Both the position numbers and the translations under genes were made by a program. Below, one piece after another: positions 44,984 through 50,944 of a stretch of 64,000 bases of DNA (the first letter of the stretch is position 1; every line of letters begins with the position of its first letter). A model generated the notes under the pieces. The model made no database searches. It was given only the letters and a program-made list of their open reading frames with translations, and was not told the DNA's origin. Origin of the DNA: an uncultured Christensenellaceae bacterium (GTDB lineage: Bacteria; Bacillota; Clostridia; Christensenellales; Pumilibacteraceae). The stretch is taken from contig CAJUPB010000002.1 of NCBI GenBank assembly GCA_910588155.1, positions 191,446-255,445 on the forward strand, read 5' to 3'.

Positions 44984-45013
44984 ATTATACAACGCTTTCG
45001 GCGTCATTGTCAA
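44984..45013 (-). promoter_or_regulatory. Promoter of tRNA-Gly (minus strand)
   Basis: Minus-strand TTGACA (45013-45008), 18 bp, TATAAT (44989-44984), about 13 bases before the tRNA. It probably also drives the DUF4874-like gene behind the tRNA. Confidence 0.8.
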
Positions 45014-45059
45014 GAATAAGAACGCAGAAACGGTAAAAACGAAAATAGGTTCAAAGTCG

Positions 45060-45088
45060 TTGAAATGCGAATGAAAATATGTTATAAT
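45060..45088 (+). promoter_or_regulatory. Promoter of the FtsZ-like gene
   Basis: TTGAAA at 45060-45065, 17 bp, TATAAT at 45083-45088; divergent from the tRNA-Gly promoter. GGGTGAG precedes the ATG at 45119. Confidence 0.75.
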
Positions 45089-45118
45089 ACTCGGGTACAG
45101 ACAAAGCGGGTGAGACAT

Positions 45119-46054
45119 ATGGAAAAAACAAAAATAAAGGTTTTCGGAATCGGAAGCGGCGGTTGCAGAATTGTTGACATATTGATAGTTGAAGAGGCGG
45201 TCGATGCCGAATTTTTCACGGTCGACACAGAGATGTCGCCCCATTCTCTTTGTAAGAATCATATTTGCGTATATGATGAAAGCCTCGCAAAAGACGGAGT
45301 CGAGATGAACGAACTGTACGGAAGCACGGCGACGGAGCATTGTTCGGACAAACTTATCGAGGCAATTTCGGATACCGATTTACTGTTTATAGCGGCGGGA
45401 ATAGGGGATTCGGCAGAGTACGGTATGGCTGCCGCGCTTTCGAAAATAGCCCGACAGTCGGGAATTCCGACCGTGGCCGTTATTGCGACTCCGTTTAATT
45501 TCGAGGGAGAAGAGCGTATAAAGGAGTCGCGCCTGTGGATAGATAAGATTAAAGAAAACTCCGACGGTATAGTTCTAATCTCTTCGGAAAAGATATTGTC
45601 CGACACGGAAAAAGATAAGACTTATGCGCGTGCAATGAAGAAAAGCGATATGACTTTGGCGGAGTGTATCAATGATATGTCGTCTTATATCACTGTTCCC
45701 AAAACCATAAATTACGAACTTTTCGATTTGATGCAACTTTTAAGCGCCAAGGGGCAAATATATTATGGGAAAGGCGAGGGCAAAGGCAAAGAGAAAATCT
45801 TTTATGCCTTGCAAAGAGCGCTCGACAATCGTATACAAGACGTTTCTCCGAACGGAGCCAAAAATATTGTGCTGTCGGTCGAAGGCGGATGTAATTTGGG
45901 AATCCACGATTGCGAGCAGGTAATACAATCCGTAAGAGATATATTTGGTGCGCACGCAAATATAGTGTTCGGCGCGAACATCGATATGAGTTTGAGCGAT
46001 ACCGTAAGAGTGACGGTATTTGCGTCGGATATGAATACGGGCGGGGAAGATTAG
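45119..46054 (+). CDS. Divergent FtsZ-family protein lacking the tubulin signature
   Basis: A 311-aa tubulin-superfamily protein; the ATG at 45119 follows GGGTGAG, and earlier in-frame codons lie upstream of the -10 box. It keeps the N-terminal nucleotide loop (FGIGSGGCRIVD), the TPFNFEGEERIKES strand, VPKTINYELFDL and the C-terminal FGANIDMSLSDTVRVTVFAS, all aligning with FtsZ. The T4 loop, normally GGGTGTG, reads G94-IGDSAEY-G102, and the T7 loop has E200 in place of the first catalytic Asp (N198-Y-E-L-F-D203). The protein stops right after the core, without the C-terminal linker or tail. It is therefore a paralogue, probably unable to hydrolyse GTP normally, not the cell-division FtsZ. Confidence 0.8.
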   Translation: MEKTKIKVFGIGSGGCRIVDILIVEEAVDAEFFTVDTEMSPHSLCKNHICVYDESLAKDGVEMNELYGSTATEHCSDKLIEAISDTDLLFIAAGIGDSAEYGMAAALSKIARQSGIPTVAVIATPFNFEGEERIKESRLWIDKIKENSDGIVLISSEKILSDTEKDKTYARAMKKSDMTLAECINDMSSYITVPKTINYELFDLMQLLSAKGQIYYGKGEGKGKEKIFYALQRALDNRIQDVSPNGAKNIVLSVEGGCNLGIHDCEQVIQSVRDIFGAHANIVFGANIDMSLSDTVRVTVFASDMNTGGED

Positions 46055-46065
46055 AGTCAAAACGC

Positions 46066-46095
46066 TTGACAATAAAGGAAACGATAGGATATAAT
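46066..46095 (+). promoter_or_regulatory. Promoter of the tRNA-Ser pair
   Basis: TTGACA at 46066-46071, 18 bp, TATAAT at 46090-46095, 18 bases before the first tRNA-Ser. Confidence 0.82.
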
Positions 46096-46112
46096 GGATA
46101 GGCTGGCGTTGA

Positions 46113-46200
46113 GGAGAGATGGCCGAGTGGTTTAAGGCACCGGTCTTGAAAACCGGCGTTTCGAAAGGAACCGGGGGTTCGAATCCCTCTCTCTCCGCCA
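46113..46200 (+). tRNA. tRNA-Ser (TGA)
   Basis: Acceptor GGAGAGA/TCTCTCC, long variable arm, T arm GGGGGTTCGAATCCCTC, CCA encoded. The anticodon loop CTTGAAA gives TGA at 46147-46149. Confidence 0.95.
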
Positions 46201-46232
46201 AAAATTAAGAAAGCACTGAAACGTCAAACCGT

Positions 46233-46325
46233 GGAGTGATACCCAAGTGGCTCAAGGGGCCTCCCTGCTAAGGAGGTAGTACGGGTTTATCTGTAGCGAG
46301 GGTTCAAATCCCTCTCACTCCGCCA
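46233..46325 (+). tRNA. tRNA-Ser (GCT)
   Basis: Acceptor GGAGTGA/TCACTCC, long variable arm, T arm GAGGGTTCAAATCCCTC, CCA encoded. The anticodon stem CCTCC/GGAGG holds CTGCTAA with anticodon GCT at 46267-46269. Its last 12 bases and the following eight recur at 47235-47254. Confidence 0.95.
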
Positions 46326-46333
46326 TAAGCAAT
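46314..46333. repeat. tRNA-Ser 3'-end direct repeat, left (att-like)
   Basis: CTCACTCCGCCATAAGCAAT spans the tRNA 3' end; 19 of 20 bases match 47235-47254. Such duplications of a tRNA end are typical of integrase-mediated insertion. Confidence 0.7.
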
Positions 46334-46370
46334 AGAGTTTGAACACCGTCAAAAGTGTTCAAACTCTGAC
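46334..46370 (+). terminator. Hairpin terminator of the tRNA-Ser pair
   Basis: A perfect 13-bp stem, AGAGTTTGAACAC with GTGTTCAAACTCT, around eight bases. The T run after it is weak (GACTTT). Confidence 0.65.
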
Positions 46371-46511
46371 TTTAATACCCACTAATCAAAACCCAAATCG
46401 AACATATCGGTTCGGATTTTTCTTATGTCCTTTTCGGCAGGTTATGATAACAATAGAAATAGTAGACTACATAAGATGCGAAACGGATATAAACACAAGG
46501 CAGTTTTGATT

Positions 46512-46595
46512 GTTGTGTCGTTTCGTGTCGGGTGCTTGACGGCGAGCGCAAGTGAACCTCTTATTTTATCAAGCACCCACCACAGTGCCATTTAT
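46512..46595. repeat. 84-bp structured repeat, copy B
   Basis: GGGTGCTTGA (46530-46539) and TCAAGCACCC (46569-46578) with the same arm distance as copy A at 30842-30925. Both copies lie 180-300 bases behind a tRNA gene. The rest of 46371-46667 shows nothing recognisable. Confidence 0.8.
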
Positions 46596-46667
46596 TTGAT
46601 TTATGTTGTACAATGTGATAAACTATTAGTAGCTGAAATAATGTAATGAAATAAATTTCAAAACCTA

Positions 46668-46696
46668 TTACTTAACGTAATTACATAAGGTATAAT
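46668..46696 (+). promoter_or_regulatory. Promoter with start point at the ATG of the following gene
   Basis: TTACTT at 46668-46673, 17 bp, TATAAT at 46691-46696, then six bases and the ATG at 46703. There is no ribosome-binding site. Confidence 0.6.
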
Positions 46697-46702
46697 ATAT
46701 TT

Positions 46703-47188
46703 ATGGAAAATAACAAGATAGAATATAAGGCGACTCGCAAGCTACTAATGACGATATTGTTTTTCAGCGTTGGTATAACGTGGCTTTTTCTCATCGGTAT
46801 GATTTTACTGTCAATGCCTTCATACGAAGATATAATTATAGTGGTCATTGCTCTTATTGTAGTGTCGATACTTATCGTAGGAATTGCGCTTGTCGTTGGC
46901 TATATCAATGTGAAAATTTATGTGTTCACAAAAAATCGTATAGAAATTTTTTGCCGAAAGAAGAAAATTAGTTGTTATGAAAGAAACGATATAAAAGAGC
47001 TTCGTTACGTTAGGGTTTCGCCTAAGTATTTTGCCAGCGCATTTAACTTCAACACTAGAAAAGGTGCGAGCTGGTGCTTGTACGTGTTTACAAAAGACGG
47101 GCAAAAGAAAACTCTGTTTTGGTTTAATTCCAGCATTGTGGAGAAACTCCAAACCGAACTTTATGGTAAACTCGTCACGATTTATTAA
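46703..47188 (+). CDS. Small membrane protein with PH-like cytoplasmic domain, inside the tRNA-Ser insert
   Basis: A 161-aa protein with two adjacent transmembrane helices (LLMTILFFSVGITWLFLIGM and IIIVVIALIVVSILIVGIAL), then a basic cytoplasmic domain of about 85 residues. The strand-like pattern YVFTKNRIEIFCRKKKISCYERNDI recalls bacterial PH-like membrane proteins, but that is only a resemblance. Its predicted transcript is leaderless. It is AT-rich and lies between the att-like repeats, so it is likely the cargo of a small mobile element or its remnant. Confidence 0.65.
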   Translation: MENNKIEYKATRKLLMTILFFSVGITWLFLIGMILLSMPSYEDIIIVVIALIVVSILIVGIALVVGYINVKIYVFTKNRIEIFCRKKKISCYERNDIKELRYVRVSPKYFASAFNFNTRKGASWCLYVFTKDGQKKTLFWFNSSIVEKLQTELYGKLVTIY

Positions 47189-47234
47189 TCTTTACTGTGG
47201 CAGTCCTCTCATATAAAATTCGTTTTACGTTCTG

Positions 47235-47254
47235 CTCACTCCGCCAAAAGCAAT
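47235..47254. repeat. tRNA-Ser 3'-end direct repeat, right (att-like)
   Basis: CTCACTCCGCCAAAAGCAAT matches the end of tRNA-Ser(GCT) and its 3' flank except for one base. No tRNA body precedes it. Confidence 0.7.
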
Positions 47255-47274
47255 CGCGTTCTAACGCCGATAAA

Positions 47275-47394
47275 ATGCAGTACATTTTCATAAACGGACT
47301 TGTGGGCTTTATCGCCGAATGGCAACCCAAGCCGCTAACTTATGAAAACAACTACAATGTTCGGGAAAACGGAAAGTTTGTCAGAGCGCAGTAA
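47275..47394 (+). pseudogene. Short coding remnant ending in the inverted repeat
   Basis: A 39-codon frame without a ribosome site; its YIFINGLVGFIA segment resembles YIFVNGVESFIA encoded on the opposite strand at 47433-47507. Its TAA lies inside the left arm of the inverted repeat. Function not recognised; a decayed gene end is the simplest reading. Confidence 0.4.
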
Positions 47395-47438
47395 AAGAAA
47401 AGAGCAACGGAAAAAACCGTTGCTTTTTTCTTTTACTG
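47389..47438. repeat. 22-bp inverted repeat / bidirectional terminator holding two stop codons
   Basis: Arms 47389-47410 and 47417-47438 pair over 22 positions with one G-T wobble around AAAAAA. Each arm contains the stop codon of the frame running into it, both preceded by CAG (Gln). Confidence 0.8.
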
Positions 47439-47507
47439 GTATGCGATAAAGCTCTCGACACCGTTCACGAAAATGTATTCGTATTTCGTGGTGTTTAAGC
47501 TTTGACG
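47433..47507 (-). pseudogene. Opposite-strand coding remnant
   Basis: A minus-strand frame ending KYEYIFVNGVESFIAYQ and stopping inside the right arm of the inverted repeat. No start codon with a ribosome site is found before the tmRNA terminator. It is similar to the plus-strand remnant at 47275-47394 over 12 residues (8 identical). Confidence 0.35.
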
Positions 47508-47526
47508 ACATTGGTGGGGCTATATA

Positions 47527-47562
47527 TAAAACAAATACGCACGCTGAAAAGTGTGCGTATAC
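47527..47562 (-). terminator. Terminator of tmRNA
   Basis: On the minus strand ATACGCAC pairs with GTGCGTAT around ten bases and is followed by TTGTTTTATA. It shares GAGACGTATACGCACAC with the tRNA-Val terminator. Confidence 0.8.
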
Positions 47563-47570
47563 GTCTCGTG

Positions 47571-47945
47571 TGGTGGAAGTGGGGGGAATCGAACCCCCTT
47601 CCGAAACGGGTTTGCGAACAAACTTCTACACGCTTATCGGATTGCTTGATATTTGCATTGCCTCGGCGCAATGCCGCAAGGCACGAGGCGCGCAAAGAAC
47701 GGATTAAATCTCGAAGTCGGAGCCGTTCGCTCTTTCCTCGGTTGCCGACTATAATGACACCGCTTGCTCTGTCCGTCGGTCGGCAGAGGGCGGCGACAGC
47801 TTATTAGTTAAGCTGCGAACGCAAGCGCGGGAGCGCTTGCCGTTTTTTCTGTTTTAGCGTTTATTTTTTTTCGCGTTGTCAAGGCAGCCGACCCTGCCGC
47901 GTGCTATTCGAACGATTCCCGTCCCGTCGAAACCTGTACACCCCC
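47571..47945 (-). ncRNA. ssrA: tmRNA (transfer-messenger RNA)
   Basis: Minus strand, 375 nt. The 5' end GGGGGTGTACAGGTTTCGAC and the 3' end, with T arm GGGGGTTCGATTCCCCC and acceptor CACTTCC-ACCA, pair into the tRNA-like domain (GGGGGTG with CACTTCC). The tag frame runs from GCT at 47858 to TAA at 47808 and encodes AKTEKTASAPALAFAA. It rescues stalled ribosomes and marks the peptides for proteolysis. Small frames reported over this gene on the plus strand are spurious. It forms the right border of the accessory zone. Confidence 0.95.
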
Positions 47946-47962
47946 AAGTTTTAAGTCTGTAT

Positions 47963-47992
47963 ATTATACTATGCTTGCGGCGAATTTGTCAA
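47963..47992 (-). promoter_or_regulatory. Promoter of tmRNA (minus strand)
   Basis: TTGACA (47992-47987), 18 bp, TATAAT (47968-47963) on the minus strand, 18 bases before the mature 5' end. Confidence 0.88.
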
Positions 47993-48029
47993 CAGCTTTT
48001 TTTGAAAATATCTTTATGCGCCGAAAGTA

Positions 48030-48059
48030 TTGACCGAACTTTGTTTTGTTTGCTATAAT
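48030..48059 (+). promoter_or_regulatory. Promoter of a candidate small RNA
   Basis: TTGACC at 48030-48035, 18 bp, TATAAT at 48054-48059; predicted start near 48066. Confidence 0.75.
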
Positions 48060-48065
48060 ATTACG

Positions 48066-48163
48066 TCGAAAAAATTCGGAGTATGCGGTCAGAGAGTGGA
48101 ATGCCCGAAGAGACCGATGTAATTTTTAAAGCCGACTTTTCCGATGGACGAGTCGGCTTTTTT
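48066..48163 (+). ncRNA. Candidate small RNA of about 100 nt
   Basis: A near-consensus promoter and a strong terminator (AAAGCCGACT at 48128-48137 with AGTCGGCTTT at 48151-48160, then Ts) are only ~70 bases apart. Inside, CGGTC and GACCG can pair around an AGAGAG-containing loop. The only ATG (48083) has its GGAG one base away, so translation is unlikely. No Rfam class was recognised. It might also be an attenuated leader of the double-HTH gene at 48274. Confidence 0.55.
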
Positions 48164-48205
48164 ATTACGGTCGGCTTTTGCTTTTTTCGCTGTGTCCATA
48201 AATCA

Positions 48206-48265
48206 TATACTAATGGCAATACACTTGAACGGCTCAATGAGTTTAAAATTAGTATACTAACGGCA
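48206..48265 (+). promoter_or_regulatory. Pair of 13-bp direct repeats upstream of the double-HTH regulator
   Basis: TATACTAATGGCA (48206-48218) and TATACTAACGGCA (48253-48265) differ at one base and are 47 bp apart centre to centre. The second lies directly before AGGTGAT and the ATG at 48274, a likely autoregulatory operator. Confidence 0.6.
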
Positions 48266-48273
48266 GGTGATTT

Positions 48274-48720
48274 ATGGACGTCTTATCGGGTTTTAAGGAC
48301 ACTTTCGGAGAATTACTGAAAGAAAGCTACAAGAGCATAAAACAAATAAGTGTCGAGCTTGACACATCGCCGTATGTAGTGTTAAAATGGAAACATCGTC
48401 TTACCGACGTAAAACTTAAAAGCCTGATAAAAATAGCAGATTACTTCGAATGTTCCGTTGAATTTCTTTGCGGCAAAACAAAAAATCATATCGAGTTCAC
48501 GCCGAAGGTCTGTCCGCCGTTTTCCGAAAGAATAATCAGTGTTTTGAAAGAGAACAAGTGTTCCACTTACAGGCTTTTCAAAGACACCTCTATAAAGCCG
48601 GCACAATATCATTATTGGAGAAAGGGAACGGAGCCGCTGTTGTCCAGTCTGGAAACGGTGGCGGAATACTTGGGTATAACGTTGGATTATCTGATAGGAA
48701 GAGACCCCGAAACAACATAG
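48274..48720 (+). CDS. Regulator with two XRE-type helix-turn-helix domains
   Basis: A 148-aa protein made of two Cro/CI-like domains in tandem: residues about 8-68 (FGELLKESYKSIKQISVELD, then LKSLIKIADYFECSVEFLCG) and about 82-145 (ERIISVLKENKCSTYRLFKD, then LETVAEYLGITLDYLIGRD). Two DNA-binding domains in one chain would favour binding of two spaced half-sites, in keeping with the repeat pair upstream. AGGTGAT precedes the ATG. The sigma-factor gene follows after 16 bases. Confidence 0.85.
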   Translation: MDVLSGFKDTFGELLKESYKSIKQISVELDTSPYVVLKWKHRLTDVKLKSLIKIADYFECSVEFLCGKTKNHIEFTPKVCPPFSERIISVLKENKCSTYRLFKDTSIKPAQYHYWRKGTEPLLSSLETVAEYLGITLDYLIGRDPETT

Positions 48721-48736
48721 GGAAAGTGAAATCGAT

Positions 48737-49261
48737 TTGACAAAAGAAACTTTTAATGATTGCTTGCTGAAAATTCGGACAGGCGATAAACACGCAACGG
48801 AAGCAATTTACAACGAATACTACGAGAAATTCAAGTTTACGGCAATGTTTATTTTACATAGCGAGAGTTTATCGGAAGATGCGGCTTCGTTTGCGCTGTG
48901 CAAAATATTTGAAAACGCAGTAAGCAATAAAATTCTGTCGGTCGAATACCCGAGTTCGTATATGTACAAAACAATCAGGAATACTGCTTTCGATATCTTG
49001 AAAGCCGAAAGGAAATTTGTTTCGTTGGATGATGTCAAAGAACCGTTTGTCAGCATCGAAAACAAAATCTTAAACAGAGTGTCTGTCCGCGACGCTATCG
49101 CCAAACTTCCGCCTACCGATTTCAGGATAGTCGAAATGTTTTATTTGTACAGGTTCAAAATCAAAGATATAGTGAAAGAATTGGAACTGCCGGAAGGTAC
49201 TGTAAAATGGCGTTTGAAACAATGCCGCAAAAAATTAAGAAAATATTTGAAAGAAAAATAA
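48737..49261 (+). CDS. ECF-type RNA polymerase sigma factor
   Basis: A 174-aa sigma-70-family protein with TTG start. Region 2 is at about 15-85 (ATEAIYNEYYEKFKFTAMFIL to YPSSYMYKTIRNTAFDILKAERK) and region 4 at about 110-170 (RDAIAKLPPTDFRIVEMFYL, FKIKDIVKELELPEGTVKWRL). There is no region 1 or 3, as usual for ECF factors. The Shine-Dalgarno site is weak, suggesting translation coupled to the regulator upstream. Its probable target promoter lies immediately downstream, in front of the secreted protein gene. Confidence 0.85.
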   Translation: MTKETFNDCLLKIRTGDKHATEAIYNEYYEKFKFTAMFILHSESLSEDAASFALCKIFENAVSNKILSVEYPSSYMYKTIRNTAFDILKAERKFVSLDDVKEPFVSIENKILNRVSVRDAIAKLPPTDFRIVEMFYLYRFKIKDIVKELELPEGTVKWRLKQCRKKLRKYLKEK

Positions 49262-49267
49262 AAAAGT

Positions 49268-49294
49268 CCCAACCTTTTGACGAGATAAATCGTC
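49268..49294 (+). promoter_or_regulatory. Predicted ECF-sigma promoter
   Basis: An A-rich stretch is followed by CCAAC (AAC at 49271-49273), 17 bases and CGTC at 49291-49294, the AAC...CGTC layout of SigW/SigX-type promoters. No sigma-A boxes fit here. It lies between the sigma gene and the secreted protein gene. Confidence 0.5.
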
Positions 49295-49327
49295 TAATAA
49301 GTAAGAAAAACTTATAGGAGGACTTTT

Positions 49328-50149
49328 ATGAAGAAAATACTGTGTTTTGCTTTGTGCCTTGTCGGCGCGCTTTACGTATCGAGCGGCTTTGCGTTGACGG
49401 CACAGGCAGGGGAAGACCGCTATGCTCTCGACTTTGTTCAGGGCGGCAGTCTGTTGGAGGTGAAAGAACGAACGGTTTATTACGCCGACCGCGTAATGAA
49501 CAAATATGAAAATCCGTACGAAGCGCCGACATTTAGTTCAACGAAAGAAAACGGTTGTGCCGTGGATACAGGCGGAAACGCTCTGATTTATTACGACATC
49601 AAGTTCGATGATTTGATACCGGATTACAGTCACCAATATATTTGGGGTGGTTTTACATACGGGACTCAAAACGAAGGTATGAACAAAATGTTTTCCGCAT
49701 TATACGACCTTATGGGAACGGATTCGCGCGGCACTTCCGTTCAAGGTTTTAAAGACGGTTTAACAAAGTATACGTCCTCAAAGGGGCATACAATGAATAT
49801 AACTTCGGCGACGGGGACATATAACAATATAAACATCGACTTTTTAAAAACTCAACTCGAACAGGAAAAGATGGCAGCCATATTTCTCGACGGCTTCTCC
49901 ATAACTCCATTCAGCGGAATACAGAAAAAAGACGGATACGATATTTTAACACATTATGTTTACGACGGTCTGCACGTTATGCTTGTATACGGATATAGGG
50001 AACTGTCATATTATGATTCGTCGCAAAACCTTATAAAAAAAGATACGTACCTGTATGCGTCCACGGGTTATGTCGGTGCAACGTTGGGTTGGGTCAATAT
50101 AGATAATTTTTGCACAGTAGACGATATTTACATATTAGAGGTTATTTGA
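49328..50149 (+). CDS. Secreted papain-fold protein, C39-like peptidase candidate
   Basis: A 273-aa protein behind AGGAGG. It has a Sec signal peptide (KKILCFALCLVGALYVSSGF, with cleavage around AQA-GE). A catalytic-cysteine-like segment NGCAVDTGGNALIYYD is followed by HVMLVYGYREL and, near the end, DTYLYASTGYVGATLGWVNI. Together these give the Cys...His...Asn/Asp order of papain-fold C39-like peptidases. It is not linked to an ABC transporter, so bacteriocin-leader cleavage is not implied. It sits under the predicted ECF promoter with a membrane protein gene directly after it. Confidence 0.65.
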   Translation: MKKILCFALCLVGALYVSSGFALTAQAGEDRYALDFVQGGSLLEVKERTVYYADRVMNKYENPYEAPTFSSTKENGCAVDTGGNALIYYDIKFDDLIPDYSHQYIWGGFTYGTQNEGMNKMFSALYDLMGTDSRGTSVQGFKDGLTKYTSSKGHTMNITSATGTYNNINIDFLKTQLEQEKMAAIFLDGFSITPFSGIQKKDGYDILTHYVYDGLHVMLVYGYRELSYYDSSQNLIKKDTYLYASTGYVGATLGWVNIDNFCTVDDIYILEVI

Positions 50150-50155
50150 TTTTAA

Positions 50156-50896
50156 ATGGGTAGAAACAGTGAGATAAAGAAAGCCATAAAACAAGAGTTC
50201 AAACCGTCGAAACCTTTCGAGGAATTTTGTCGGGAGCATAATATTGTTTTCGAAGAAGAGAAACCTCGGCACGAAGAAAAACCGCGACGCAAAGCATTCT
50301 CTTTTGATTGGATAAAGGCAATTTCGGCTTTCGCGGTGTGTTTTATTGCGGTTGTGGTTATGTTTGTTCCTTTTAATAGTGACATAAATATACCGCCTAT
50401 AAAATATTACGGAGATAATGATGTAACTGTTATAGATATGACAGCCGAATTAGATGCGACACTAGATAAGCTGATTGCAGATTTTGGTTTACCTTTAAAT
50501 CTTGAAAGTATAGGACAGTGTAAACGAATATCGCAAGTACAAGCAAAAGATGATAATAATTTTGTTTTAGGCTATTCTCTGGAAGATATATTATATGGTT
50601 TTGATATTGACAATAAAAACAATGTTGTTAATAACGATAAAATAATTTTCAGGGTCAATATGATTATTCGTTGTTATGAAGGTTATTTGTTTACCGAAAA
50701 CAGCTTTTTTGAAGAGTTAAAGTTCGATTATAATGAATTATATCAATATGATATTGACATTAAAGAGGATTTTCGTATAGCTTATATTAAACACGAAGAA
50801 AATAATCTTGAATATTTTATCACATTGAGGGAGTATGCCAATATAACCGAGATAAATAAAACCAATGTGGAGTTATTTTTAGACCATTTAATATAG
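50156..50896 (+). CDS. Single-pass membrane protein, candidate anti-sigma factor
   Basis: A 246-aa protein: about 55 cytoplasmic, charged residues (KPFEEFCREHNIVFEEEKPR), one transmembrane helix (AISAFAVCFIAVVVMFVPF), then an extracytoplasmic domain of about 165 residues rich in D, N and Y. Topology and position (6 bases after the peptidase gene in an ECF locus) suit an anti-sigma factor, but no zinc-binding HxxxCxxC motif is present, so assignment is by context. No good ribosome site was found. The extracytoplasmic part is AT-rich. Confidence 0.5.
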   Translation: MGRNSEIKKAIKQEFKPSKPFEEFCREHNIVFEEEKPRHEEKPRRKAFSFDWIKAISAFAVCFIAVVVMFVPFNSDINIPPIKYYGDNDVTVIDMTAELDATLDKLIADFGLPLNLESIGQCKRISQVQAKDDNNFVLGYSLEDILYGFDIDNKNNVVNNDKIIFRVNMIIRCYEGYLFTENSFFEELKFDYNELYQYDIDIKEDFRIAYIKHEENNLEYFITLREYANITEINKTNVELFLDHLI

Positions 50897-50944
50897 TTAC
50901 TTTTCGGCAGCTCTTTATCCTCACGAAAGTTAAGGAGAAAGATT

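Noticed and set aside
47495..48058. Several small plus- and minus-strand frames
   Set aside because: They lie over tmRNA, its terminator and its promoter and have no start signals.
48083..48319. A 78-codon frame starting inside the candidate small RNA
   Set aside because: GGAG is only one base from the ATG, the frame crosses a strong terminator and overlaps the regulator gene in another frame.
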